Counted from the first letter of the stretch, positions 7,304 through 14,895 are shown. The stretch is 20,808 nucleotides of DNA from CAZULF01 sp964621215 (GCA_964621215.1 CAZULF010000032.1:1-20808), one strand, 5' to 3'. Notes: a model not told the origin generated them from the letters alone. Numbers and translations: made by a program.

Positions 7304-8248
7304 TCAGGTATCCAATTTAAAGCTAATAGCATAATCAGACAATAATAGAACTTTTTTAATAGCACCCTGCTGTTGCCAATATATTGCAAAGCGTTGATAG
7401 CGATCGCGATCTAATGCAGCAGGTTGTAATGCGAAATATTGTATTGTTGCAAACCACGCATCATGGTTAAATTGATTATTGAGTTCAGGATGATTTTTAG
7501 CAAATGTTTTCCACGCTTCATTTGGATGTTGTACTAAATAGTTTGTGGCTTGAGTTAATGCTATCAAAAACACCGGTAGTCGTGGATCATTCAATAAATT
7601 ACGCCGCGTTGTTAAGATTAATTCATCATACAGTGGAATACCATGATCTTCGTAATTAAACATGCGCGCGGGATGGCCATGTGCAGTCATTTCTAATGAT
7701 TCAAAATTTCGCATAATGCCGGTGATCGCATCGACTTTCCCACTCATTAATGCTTGTGTTAGTCCATAATGTACATTAATCATTTCCACATCGCTATCAT
7801 TTAGCCCACCACTTGCTAATAGCGTGCTTAACATAGTATGCGCACTAGCATCCGTTGCATAACCAATACGCTTACCTTTTAAATCAGCTATGTTTTTTAT
7901 CGAGCTACCTTGTAACACCGCCACTGCATTTAATGGCGAATTGATCAACGTACCAATTCGTACTGCAGGCACTCCCGCATCCACTGCCACTAATAGTGTT
8001 GGTTGATAAGTTACGGCTATGTCGGCTTTTCCTGCTGCCATCAGTCTGATTGGATCACCTGGATCGGTTGGACTTATTAATTTAACATCTAATCCATGCT
8101 TTTTAAAAAAACCATATTCTTGCGCCACAAATAATGGCGCATGATCGGGATTAGGATACCAGTCTAACAATATTGTCAAGGGTTTTGCTTGAGCCAAGAA
8201 AGATATCATCATGGTAAAACAGATTATGAGCCATTTTAACATTTGCAT
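7304..8248 (-). CDS. thiY: ThiY-like periplasmic binding protein for the thiamine pyrimidine precursor
   Basis: This 314-residue protein is of the NMT1/THI5-like (SsuA/ThiY) substrate-binding family. A signal peptide (KWLIICFTMMISFLAQA) precedes TILLDWYPNPDHAPLFVAQEYGFF, the family's typical opening, which lines the pyrimidine pocket. LMAAGKADIAVTYQP, KGKRIGYATD and the gap pattern also fit. The predicted ligand is hydroxymethylpyrimidine or its formylamino precursor, captured in the periplasm and passed to ThiX. The ligand assignment rests on the riboswitch upstream and on the family; an alkanesulfonate or nitrate-type ligand is unlikely in this context. The start overlaps the end of thiX by 13 nt, with GGGGGA about 10 nt before the ATG. 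Confidence 0.9.
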   Translation of the reverse strand: MQMLKWLIICFTMMISFLAQAKPLTILLDWYPNPDHAPLFVAQEYGFFKKHGLDVKLISPTDPGDPIRLMAAGKADIAVTYQPTLLVAVDAGVPAVRIGTLINSPLNAVAVLQGSSIKNIADLKGKRIGYATDASAHTMLSTLLASGGLNDSDVEMINVHYGLTQALMSGKVDAITGIMRNFESLEMTAHGHPARMFNYEDHGIPLYDELILTTRRNLLNDPRLPVFLIALTQATNYLVQHPNEAWKTFAKNHPELNNQFNHDAWFATIQYFALQPAALDRDRYQRFAIYWQQQGAIKKVLLLSDYAISFKLDT

Positions 8249-8961
8249 ATTTTTTTCATCCCCCTATCGACGATAAAATAAATTCCTAACGCTAAAACCA
8301 CTAACCAAAACAAGGCGGCAAACATCATGTCAACTTGTAAACGTGCATTGGAATTTAACATTAAATACCCTAAACCTTGGCTTGCTCCCACCCACTCGCC
8401 AATAACAGCACCCAATGGTGCTGCCGCTGCCGCAATACGTAAACCTGAAGCTAAACTAGGAACCGCTGCCGGAATATTGATGTAACGCATACGACGCCAG
8501 CGACGAGCATGCATAGTATAAGCGAGATCCAGCCAACCCGGATGAATACGTGTGAGTCCATCATAAAATGCTGTGGTAATAGGAAAAAACAGCATGATCA
8601 TCACTGTCACAATTTTTGATGCTAAACCATATCCTAGCCACACAACTAATAACGGCGCGATAGCAAACGTGGGTAATGCTTGGCTCAACACTAAACTTGG
8701 CAGTAACCAAACTCGTGCTGGTGGAAAATAAGCGAGAAATATCGCAGCAAAACAACCAAAGACTGTTGCTAATAATAATCCAAGTATGCTTTCCAATGCA
8801 GTTGGCCACAATTGCATTAACAATACATGCCATTGTGTGGCCAAACACTTTGCCACAGAAAATGGCGTGGGCAATATATATGATGGTAGTTGCCAAAATA
8901 AAATCACACATTCCCAAACAACAATAATAAATACTACCCCAACTACACTACGCCAATTCAT
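8236..8961 (-). CDS. thiX: ThiX-like ABC transporter permease
   Basis: This 241-residue inner-membrane permease of the binding-protein-dependent transport (SsuC/TauC/ThiX) family has about six hydrophobic segments. The cytoplasmic coupling loop contains the conserved region around ARRWRRMRYINIPAAVPSLASG, and the later EWVGASQGLGYL is a typical family motif. It would form the channel for the pyrimidine precursor between ThiY and the ATPase ThiZ. The ATG overlaps the stop of thiZ by 4 nt (ATGA), so the two are translationally coupled. Length is normal for the family. Confidence 0.92.
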   Translation of the reverse strand: MNWRSVVGVVFIIVVWECVILFWQLPSYILPTPFSVAKCLATQWHVLLMQLWPTALESILGLLLATVFGCFAAIFLAYFPPARVWLLPSLVLSQALPTFAIAPLLVVWLGYGLASKIVTVMIMLFFPITTAFYDGLTRIHPGWLDLAYTMHARRWRRMRYINIPAAVPSLASGLRIAAAAAPLGAVIGEWVGASQGLGYLMLNSNARLQVDMMFAALFWLVVLALGIYFIVDRGMKKICKC

Positions 8962-9749
8962 GAGACCACTCCCGTCATGTGTAATTCGCGCAACACTGTT
9001 TTTTGTAAATCAAATAATGCTGAATCAGTTAAATCACGAGGTATCGGTTGTGGTGGTAATAACGGTATAGATAAAGTAGCTGGCTGACCACGTAACACTA
9101 AAATTTGATCAGCTAAACGTAGTGCTTCCCAGGGATCATGCGTCACTAATAAAACCGTGCGACCTTGCAAGCACTGTGCCGCTAAAGTTTGTATTTCAAA
9201 ACGTGTGACTGCGTCTAAGGCAGAAAACGGTTCATCCATTAATACAACCGGCTTATTTTCCATTAATGTACGTGCTAATGCTACACGTTGCCGCATACCG
9301 CCAGATAATACAGTGGGTTTTTTCATATAAACCGTGGCTAAGCCGACCTGCTCGATTAACATCATTGCACGTTTAACGACCTGCGTCGTAACTCGTTCTC
9401 CACGCAAACGATAGCCAATTAGCACGTTATCTCGCACAGTTAACCACGGCATGAGTAAATCGGTTTGCGCCATATAAGCAATGCGACCAGATAAAGATTG
9501 ATTATCGGTTGTAGCCACTTCACCTAAAGATGCTCCAGATTCAGTTGCGGTATAATTCCATAATGGCAACCCAGCCAATAGGCGTAATAAGGTTGTTTTC
9601 CCGACGCCACTAGCACCGAGCAAACACGTTGTTTGACCGGCTGGTAAGGCGAGAGTAAATTGCTTAAATAACCATTGATCATGGAAACGCAAACTGACAT
9701 TGGATAATGTAATGCCTGGTGCGGCATGAGGCAGTAATGTAGATATCAT
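8958..9749 (-). CDS. thiZ: ThiZ-like ABC transporter ATPase
   Basis: This 263-residue ATPase energises uptake of the thiamine pyrimidine precursor. It has Walker A (GASGVGKTT), a Q-loop (YMAQTDLLMPW), the ABC signature (LSGGMRQR), Walker B (VVLMDEPFSALD) and the switch His (LLVTHDPWEA). The start chosen is the ATG at 9749, about 10 nt after AGGA. An in-frame GTG two codons earlier lies only 4 nt from that AGGA. The AGGA is part of the conserved GTAGGAA 3' end of the TPP riboswitch, so ligand binding can hide the ribosome site. The gene is first in the thiZXY operon and overlaps thiX by 4 nt. Confidence 0.93.
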   Translation of the reverse strand: MISTLLPHAAPGITLSNVSLRFHDQWLFKQFTLALPAGQTTCLLGASGVGKTTLLRLLAGLPLWNYTATESGASLGEVATTDNQSLSGRIAYMAQTDLLMPWLTVRDNVLIGYRLRGERVTTQVVKRAMMLIEQVGLATVYMKKPTVLSGGMRQRVALARTLMENKPVVLMDEPFSALDAVTRFEIQTLAAQCLQGRTVLLVTHDPWEALRLADQILVLRGQPATLSIPLLPPQPIPRDLTDSALFDLQKTVLRELHMTGVVS

Positions 9750-9756
9750 AAGCACT

Positions 9757-9845
9757 CGTTCCTACGGCGATACAAATCGCATCAGGTTCAAAGGGTCGTG
9801 CTGCTCACCAGCACCTCTCAGCCCATCATGGCTCCCCTCGGTGTT
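9757..9845 (-). promoter_or_regulatory. TPP (THI-box) riboswitch
   Basis: Read on the minus strand, the element has the invariant THI-box parts in order: ACCGAGGGGAGCC, CTGAGAGG, a short variable hairpin (GTGCTGGTGAGCAGCAC), ACCCTTTGAACCTGATGCG, then CGCCGTAGGAACGAG. These form the pyrimidine- and pyrophosphate-sensing helices around the P1 stem. The 3' strand contains the Shine-Dalgarno of thiZ, so control is most likely at translation initiation, shutting down import when thiamine pyrophosphate is plentiful. No terminator hairpin with a T-run was seen between it and the ATG. Confidence 0.96.
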
Positions 9846-9855
9846 AAAAGAAGCC

Positions 9856-9884
9856 ATTATGCCCATATCAGGTGGAATTAACAA
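9856..9884 (-). promoter_or_regulatory. sigma-70 promoter of the thiZXY operon
   Basis: On the minus strand, TTGTTA (9884-9879), a 17-nt spacer and CATAAT (9861-9856) are found. The predicted start lies about 7-10 nt further on, just before the riboswitch begins, which supports the call. Confidence 0.65.
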
Positions 9885-9935
9885 GTTGGTTAAAATTACG
9901 GTACAATAAGGCTTTTATAATATCGGATTATTTTC

Positions 9936-10667
9936 ATGGCAATTCAAACATTCCAAGTTATTCTTGATCATGCAGATATGATTACGCCGCGAGTACGGCA
10001 TTTGGCATTGCGTCGTAAAGATGGCGATCAACTTAACTATATACCTGGTCAATTTATTAGCATCCATTTTGAAGCGGATGGGAAACCCATTCGTCGTAGT
10101 TATAGCGTCGGAACAATTCCTGGACGCACAGATTTAATCGAATTTGCTATCTCTTATGTTAAAGGCGGTCCTGCATCAGAATTACTATTTAACATTCAAC
10201 CCGGGCATGAATTAACTTTTAGTGGCCCCTATGGACGTTTGATTTTACGTGATGAATCGATTCGGCGTTATATCATGATGGCAACCGGTACCGGTATCAC
10301 GCCCTATCGTGCCATGTTGCCAGACATCGAGGCTCGATTAAAAGCAGAACCTAACTTGGAAATATGGGTTCTTTTTGGTGCACAATACCGTATTGATCAA
10401 TTGTATCCAAAAGATTTTCTAGAGCTAGCTGAAAAACAACCGCGTTTCCACTACCGTGTTTATCATAGTCGTGATGAATTAGCAGAACCACAGACTTATG
10501 AGCATAAAGGTTATGTACAAACTTCGTTTGATGAATTAAAGCCTGAACCTGCGAACGATGTGGTGTATTTATGTGGTAATCCTAATATGATCGATGATGC
10601 TTATGAGATTCTCAAGGAGCTAGGATTCAGCGCACAACAAGTTCGTCGCGAGAAATATGTTTCTTAA
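9936..10667 (+). CDS. fpr: ferredoxin-NADP+ reductase
   Basis: This 243-residue cytosolic flavoprotein moves electrons between NADPH and ferredoxin or flavodoxin. The FAD domain shows PGQF (residues 37-40) and RRSYS (53-57). The NADP domain shows MATGTGITPYRAM, followed by LFGAQY and the C-terminal YLCGNPNMIDDAYEIL. Length and motif order match the Fpr family. It diverges from the thi operon over a 186-bp region shared with the riboswitch. A TATAAT occurs at 9916-9921, but it is very close to the ATG and lacks a clear -35. The beta-barrel gene follows 21 nt after its stop on the same strand. Confidence 0.93.
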   Translation: MAIQTFQVILDHADMITPRVRHLALRRKDGDQLNYIPGQFISIHFEADGKPIRRSYSVGTIPGRTDLIEFAISYVKGGPASELLFNIQPGHELTFSGPYGRLILRDESIRRYIMMATGTGITPYRAMLPDIEARLKAEPNLEIWVLFGAQYRIDQLYPKDFLELAEKQPRFHYRVYHSRDELAEPQTYEHKGYVQTSFDELKPEPANDVVYLCGNPNMIDDAYEILKELGFSAQQVRREKYVS

Positions 10668-10688
10668 TTTTTTATAAGGATATTAACA

Positions 10689-11579
10689 ATGATTTTGCAA
10701 GACAAGATTTTTCAAGTATCTCTCTTTTCTCGTCGTCCCGCGACTTGCCCGCGGGATCCATGGAGTATCGATACGTTCTGGATCCCGCGGACAAGCCGCG
10801 GGACGACGAAAGTTAAGCGTATTGGCTTCGGCATTTTAGCTGCTTGTAGTCTACTTTTTAGCGGTGTTTCTTTTGCCTGCGGTCCTTGTTCTGGCATAGT
10901 CATTAATGGTGGCGCTGGTGTTGCGCGAGTAGCTACACTGCATACCTCTGATGTTCAAGTTCAACCTACTGAAGTGGATTCATTAACTAAAGCTAACACC
11001 AGCCAAAATAAATTTACTGGTTATGTTGGACTAGGTTACGATTTTATCGTAGCACCTGACGCCGCAGACCCTAATGCACCTTATTTATTACGTGATATCG
11101 CTGTCGGGGTGAACCTTTATCATACACAAACTGATCGTGATGGGCAGGTTTACTCTGTGAATACACCCAATAATAAAAATGCCAATTATAAAGAACAAAT
11201 TAAAAGTAATCGTTTGATGCTTGATACTGAATGGAGTTTCCATCCTATTTGGCCTTTGATTATTCCCTTTATCGAAGCTGGCGCTGGTGCAACAAAAAAT
11301 CAAATGGAATTCCAGCAAACACCACGCGCAGGCAATACTACGGTTAGCAACTTAAATCTTTCCGAAGAAAGTCAATATCAATTTGCTTGGGAAGCTGGCG
11401 GCGGGATTAAAATTCCTGTGAATAACCATTTTCAAGTCACTGGTCGTTATCTTTATACAGGTTTGGGATCTGCGCAAAGTTCAAAGAACAATAAAAATGG
11501 GCCTGCATTACAGAAACCTATTACTACTGATCTTCATGCACAGTCAGTTATCTTAGGTTTAAGCATATTGTTTGGATAA
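10689..11579 (+). CDS. outer-membrane beta-barrel protein with palindromic insert in its N-terminus
   Basis: The 296-residue product looks like an exported OmpA-like/porin-family beta-barrel. It has alternating strands such as KFTGYVGLGYDFIV, PFIEAGAGAT, YQFAWEAGGGIKIPV and QVTGRYLYTGLG, and ends with SVILGLSILFG. A hydrophobic signal sequence lies unusually far in (residues 45-63, IGFGILAACSLLFSGVSFA), preceded by 44 residues. Residues 15-40 of that lead are encoded by a 78-bp palindromic repeat. AAGGA lies 9 nt before the ATG. There is no ATG, GTG or TTG in frame between the repeat and the signal core, so translation apparently runs through the repeat. The barrel's function is unknown. It sits between fpr and msrBA with short gaps (21 and 11 nt), suggesting a shared transcript. 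Confidence 0.8.
   Translation: MILQDKIFQVSLFSRRPATCPRDPWSIDTFWIPRTSRGTTKVKRIGFGILAACSLLFSGVSFACGPCSGIVINGGAGVARVATLHTSDVQVQPTEVDSLTKANTSQNKFTGYVGLGYDFIVAPDAADPNAPYLLRDIAVGVNLYHTQTDRDGQVYSVNTPNNKNANYKEQIKSNRLMLDTEWSFHPIWPLIIPFIEAGAGATKNQMEFQQTPRAGNTTVSNLNLSEESQYQFAWEAGGGIKIPVNNHFQVTGRYLYTGLGSAQSSKNNKNGPALQKPITTDLHAQSVILGLSILFG
10731..10808. repeat. 78-bp palindromic element inside a coding sequence (copy A, CGTCGTCCC family)
   Basis: The 30-nt arms at 10731-10760 and 10779-10808 are inverted copies matching at 28 of 30 positions, bounded by CGTCGTCCC and GGGACGACG. The 18-nt loop contains the small palindrome GTATCGATAC. It is exactly 26 codons long and read without stops in the beta-barrel gene. 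A related copy lies at 14819-14895. Confidence 0.92.
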
Positions 11580-11590
11580 GATAGACAGTA

Positions 11591-12448
11591 ATGGATAAAA
11601 TCAAATCGTTAACGCCAGAGATTATTTTTATTAGTCAAGATAAAGGCACCGAAAAGCCTTTTTCGGGTAACTATATTGAAGCGGTAAAACACGGAACTTA
11701 TCTCTGCCGTCGTTGCGGTTTGGCTTTATTTCGCGCTGATAATCAATTTACTTCTTCTTGTGGTTGGCCTAGTTTTGATGATCAGTTACCCAATACTATC
11801 CATGAACAAAAAGATGCTGATGGTCGACGAATGGAGATTGTTTGCAAGCGTTGTCATAGTCATTTGGGGCATGTGTTTACTGGCGAAAATTATACATCCA
11901 AAAATCTACGGCATTGTGTTAATTCCTTAGTGATAGAATTTGTTGAAGATGAATCTGTGATTGATACTGAAGAGGCGAGCGTTGCTGCCGGTTGTTTTTG
12001 GGGCGTGCAATATTATTTAGACCGATTGGATGGTGTATTAAAAACAGAAGTCGGTTACACAGGAGGTCATGTTGAACATCCTTCGTATCAGCAAGTGTGT
12101 AATGGCGATACCGGACATCTTGAAGCGATTCGTATCGTATATGACCGAAAAAAAATATCCTACGAACAAGTGTTAAAATATTTTTTTGAAATTCATGACC
12201 CAACACAGCATGACGGCCAAGGTCCTGATATCGGCTTGCAATATTTAAGTGCCATTTTTTATTTTGATGCAGAACAAAAGAAAATAGCACAACAAGTCAT
12301 AACTGAATTGCAAAACTTAGGTGTACAAGTCGCGACACAATTATTACCGGTTTCTACCTTTTGGGAAGCAGAAGAATACCATCAAGATTATTACGAGAAA
12401 AATGAAAAGTCCCCGTATTGTCATACGTATGTGAAACGATTTGTTTAA
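11591..12448 (+). CDS. msrAB: fused methionine sulfoxide reductase MsrB-MsrA
   Basis: This 285-residue bifunctional enzyme reduces methionine-R-sulfoxide (N-terminal MsrB) and methionine-S-sulfoxide (C-terminal MsrA) in proteins. The MsrB half has Zn-binding Cys pairs C39/C42 (CRRC) and C85/C88 (CKRC), CGWPSF, HSHLGHVF and the catalytic C109 in RHCVNS. The MsrA half starts near residue 129 and has catalytic C135 in GCFWG, then GYTGGH and a C-terminal tail with EEYHQDYYEKN. No signal peptide is present, so it is cytosolic. The order B-then-A is reversed relative to the MsrA-MsrB part of PilB-type fusions. It starts 11 nt after the beta-barrel gene with a weak ribosome site, implying coupling or readthrough. 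Confidence 0.95.
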   Translation: MDKIKSLTPEIIFISQDKGTEKPFSGNYIEAVKHGTYLCRRCGLALFRADNQFTSSCGWPSFDDQLPNTIHEQKDADGRRMEIVCKRCHSHLGHVFTGENYTSKNLRHCVNSLVIEFVEDESVIDTEEASVAAGCFWGVQYYLDRLDGVLKTEVGYTGGHVEHPSYQQVCNGDTGHLEAIRIVYDRKKISYEQVLKYFFEIHDPTQHDGQGPDIGLQYLSAIFYFDAEQKKIAQQVITELQNLGVQVATQLLPVSTFWEAEEYHQDYYEKNEKSPYCHTYVKRFV

Positions 12449-12512
12449 GACCTAATATTCACTTAATAAAAAATAAAAATCTAGCCTAAAAAACTCGTAC
12501 TATAATTATAAA

Positions 12513-12761
12513 ATGAAAAAACATATTGCCTTCTACATTTTGGGGTTTTGTATTTTAGCGCTAAGCGCTTGCTGCACAGCTGTAACGCCTGTACCGACAT
12601 ACCCATCATTCAGCAAAGTAGCCTACTATCCATACGATGGAGCTATTTATCCAAGCTATACTTGTGCAACGTGTTTAGCTGCCCCAGGTTATTCCCCAGT
12701 ATATATTCAAACACATGGAGCAACGTACGTACATTACAATAATGTGCGTTATTATCCATAA
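12513..12761 (+). CDS. small lipoprotein, unknown function
   Basis: This 82-residue protein has a lipoprotein signal: basic MKKH, a hydrophobic core and the lipobox LSAC (Cys 20), so it should be lipid-anchored. The mature part is rich in Tyr, Pro and Ala (YYPYDG, YPSYTCATCLAAPGYSP, NVRYYP) with no recognised domain. The four later or adjacent Cys residues (C20, C21 and CATC) could form a disulfide. There is no Shine-Dalgarno. TATAAT at 12501-12506 ends only 6 nt before the ATG, so the message may be leaderless. A related Tyr-rich lipoprotein gene follows 10 nt downstream. Confidence 0.75.
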   Translation: MKKHIAFYILGFCILALSACCTAVTPVPTYPSFSKVAYYPYDGAIYPSYTCATCLAAPGYSPVYIQTHGATYVHYNNVRYYP

Positions 12762-12771
12762 GGAAAATATA

Positions 12772-13086
12772 ATGAAAAAATCATATATTTCTGCATTACT
12801 AATGGGAATAATATTAATACTCGCCGGATGTGGTACTTATGGTACTTATAATGTTTCTACTTATTCCGTGCCTGCTTATAATACCGTTGGTTACTATCCT
12901 TATGGTTATTATGGCAGTTTGTATTATCCGTACGTATATTATCATCCTTATCATAATTATGGATACACCTATACTCATTTTGGATTATACACTCCGGTAA
13001 TCCATAACACGTATTATTCACCACACTATTTGTATCATAATGGTAGTTATTACGGTGGCGGATGGCATGGTGGTTGGCATAGATAA
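12772..13086 (+). CDS. tyrosine-rich small lipoprotein, unknown function
   Basis: The start chosen is the ATG at 12772 because AAGGA lies about 8 nt upstream and a lipoprotein signal follows at once (MKKSYISALL...LAGC, lipobox Cys 20). An open frame further upstream overlaps the previous gene and is not needed. The 104-residue product has 26 tyrosines, about a quarter of all residues, mostly in YYPYGYY- and YYHPYHNYGY-like runs, and ends in a Gly/His/Trp tail (GGGWHGGWHR). No domain is recognised. Aromatic repeats with terminal His might bind metal, sugar or envelope material, which is speculative. It shares YPY motifs and gene order with the lipoprotein before it, so the two are probably diverged duplicates. 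Confidence 0.75.
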   Translation: MKKSYISALLMGIILILAGCGTYGTYNVSTYSVPAYNTVGYYPYGYYGSLYYPYVYYHPYHNYGYTYTHFGLYTPVIHNTYYSPHYLYHNGSYYGGGWHGGWHR

Positions 13087-13102
13087 TTGCCATAGATTAT
13101 CT

Positions 13103-13135
13103 TTGGGGGCAATTCATGAATTGCCCCCAATTTTT
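13103..13135 (+). terminator. strong rho-independent terminator
   Basis: A perfect 28-nt palindrome (13103-13130, TTGGGGGCAATTC mirrored by GAATTGCCCCCAA around AT) is followed by TTTTT. It ends the lipoprotein transcript, 17 nt past the stop. The last base or two of the T-run touch the stop codon of the convergent permease, so it may also block antisense reading. Confidence 0.9.
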
Positions 13136-14783
13136 AAGCTTCGCACGCTTTCGGTGGTATTACCGTATCCAAAGTTAACTCATGTCCACTGTTAGATGAC
13201 TTTAATAAAGCCTGACATTTTTCCATCACTAGGCTATCACTTGCACGAAAACGTACTGCAAGATAAAGTACCGCCGCAGATAGAACTCCTAATGCAAAAA
13301 AATCGGGGCCAAAACCTAATATCGCTTTTCCACCGCCGAAATTTCCTAAATATGAAATAAGTGTCAAACCGCCGAAATAAACCCACATCCAAGCGGATGC
13401 GCGAAAATCAAGCGGCACCTTTCTTGCATCGGGTGAAAATACTCGATAAAGAAAATAAAATCCTACTACAAATACCAAAAAGCTAACCAGTTTAGAAATA
13501 ACAAACCAACCCGTCCAATAACACATCATGGTACAAATATAGAAAGCAGCAAAACTCCACACAACACCAAACGGTAGTTTTATGGTGCGTTTTACATTGG
13601 GTAATTGATAACGTAATACCAATAAACAAATAGGACCTAACGAATAAGAGAAGGTCATTAATGAACTAATGAAATCCACCATTTGTTTCCAACCGGGAAA
13701 AGGAAAGAAAAAAACGAGTCCCAAAGCTAAGTTCACTAAAATTGCAACAACTGGCATCCCTTTTTTACTAAACATGGAGACAACAGAAGGGATTTGTCGA
13801 TTTTGTCCCATCGCTTGCAAAATCCGCGCGCTGCTAGTAGCGTACATCAACCCCGCGCCCAATGGTGCAACCATCGCGCCAACATAGAGCACGCCTAAGA
13901 TAAAAACACTGCCGGCTATTTGTAACAATGCGATCAATGGACTAGCCGAACCAGCAAAATGTAATTCAGCCCAACCTTGCGTTAAACTGCTCAGTGGGAC
14001 GGCACCTAAAAATGCAACTTGTAATAAGATATAAACGACCAAGCACACTAATAAACTGCCGATAAGAGCGAAAGGCACTGTCCGACGTGGATTGGAAGCT
14101 TCACCCGCCATTTCCACCACATTTTTAAAACCGTTGAAGGCAAATACAATACCACCAGCTGAAATGGCACCAAACACACCATGCCATCCTAATGGCAGCC
14201 ATCCACCATGTTGTGTGAAATTGCTAAAGTGGAAACTACTGATAATTAGTGTACCTGCAGCTAATACCGGAATAATTATTTTCCAGATAGTCAACGCGTT
14301 ATTAAATCGCATCACCCAGCGTAGTGAATAAACGTTAAAGATGCTGAATAATACTAACATAGTAATTGCCACAGCATACCCAGGGACGCTCAGTGCTGTG
14401 CTAGTGGTATCGGCATTCGCTAATAACCAAGGAAAAAAGAATGAGGCGTATTGTAAAACAGCTTGCACTTCGACGGTAGGTAAAACCCCAACACTCAACC
14501 AGCTGATCCAGCTTAACACCACACTTACCATCGTTCCATGTGTAATATGGGGTAAATGTGAGCTACCACCTGAAACAGGTAATAAGGTAGATACCTCAGC
14601 AAAAGTAAAAGCAACGATAATCACCAAAAATGCTGCAATCGCCCAGGAAAATATCGCACCGGGCCCAGCGATTTGGCTGCTGTAATAAGCGCTGAATAAC
14701 CAGCCTGAACCAATGATAGCACTCACAGAGCTAAACATCATAGTCCAAGCACCAATAACACGGTGATAGCTTTTATTTTCCAT
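13134..14783 (-). CDS. APC-superfamily amino-acid permease
   Basis: This 549-residue inner-membrane protein has about 12-14 hydrophobic helices. The N-terminus carries the APC hallmark in helix 1 (SSVSAIIGSGWLFSAYY), whose unwound IGSGW segment binds the substrate backbone. AFNGFKNVVEMAGEASNPRRTVPFA (two motifs, near residues 215-240) is the conserved helix 6 and loop region. The substrate is not clear from sequence; acidic amino acids or related compounds are possible. Import of host amino acids would fit an intracellular lifestyle. AAAGGA lies 8 nt before the ATG. A palindromic repeat lies 36 nt upstream, in its promoter or leader. It converges on the lipoprotein genes at a shared terminator. 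Confidence 0.9.
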   Translation of the reverse strand: MENKSYHRVIGAWTMMFSSVSAIIGSGWLFSAYYSSQIAGPGAIFSWAIAAFLVIIVAFTFAEVSTLLPVSGGSSHLPHITHGTMVSVVLSWISWLSVGVLPTVEVQAVLQYASFFFPWLLANADTTSTALSVPGYAVAITMLVLFSIFNVYSLRWVMRFNNALTIWKIIIPVLAAGTLIISSFHFSNFTQHGGWLPLGWHGVFGAISAGGIVFAFNGFKNVVEMAGEASNPRRTVPFALIGSLLVCLVVYILLQVAFLGAVPLSSLTQGWAELHFAGSASPLIALLQIAGSVFILGVLYVGAMVAPLGAGLMYATSSARILQAMGQNRQIPSVVSMFSKKGMPVVAILVNLALGLVFFFPFPGWKQMVDFISSLMTFSYSLGPICLLVLRYQLPNVKRTIKLPFGVVWSFAAFYICTMMCYWTGWFVISKLVSFLVFVVGFYFLYRVFSPDARKVPLDFRASAWMWVYFGGLTLISYLGNFGGGKAILGFGPDFFALGVLSAAVLYLAVRFRASDSLVMEKCQALLKSSNSGHELTLDTVIPPKACEA

Positions 14784-14818
14784 TTTTTTTCCTTTACTTT
14801 ACAGTAATTCTTCTACCC

Positions 14819-14895
14819 CGTCGTCCCGCGACTTGTTCGCGGGATCCAGAACGCATCAAAAAACTTGAACCCCGCAGACAAGCCGTGGGGCGACG
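14819..14895. repeat. 77-bp palindromic element, intergenic (copy B, CGTCGTCCC family)
   Basis: The left arm (CGTCGTCCCGCGACTTGTTC...) nearly matches the left arm of copy A at 10731; the right arm (14866-14895) is its imperfect inverse and ends GGGGCGACG. The loop differs from copy A. It lies between the divergent permease and engB genes. At 77 bp it is not a multiple of three, unlike the in-gene copy. Confidence 0.88.

Noticed and set aside
8561..9070. Alternative frames across thiX/thiZ on both strands
   Set aside because: They overlap strongly supported ABC transporter genes and show no domain features.
10731..10808. Palindrome as a transcription terminator inside the beta-barrel gene
   Set aside because: There is no T-run after either arm, and the reading frame continues through into a plausible signal peptide and barrel.
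10833..10850. Lipobox LAAC in the beta-barrel protein (residues 50-53)
   Set aside because: The hydrophobic stretch before it is only about five residues and the hydrophobic core continues after it, so cleavage after Ala 63 is more likely than lipidation.
12715..12771. Longer N-terminus for the tyrosine-rich lipoprotein gene (start at 12715)
   Set aside because: It overlaps the previous gene, and a lipoprotein signal with a good ribosome site begins exactly at 12772.
13669..14685. Plus-strand open frames inside the permease gene
   Set aside because: They are antisense shadows of a long, well-supported membrane protein and have no family features or ribosome sites.
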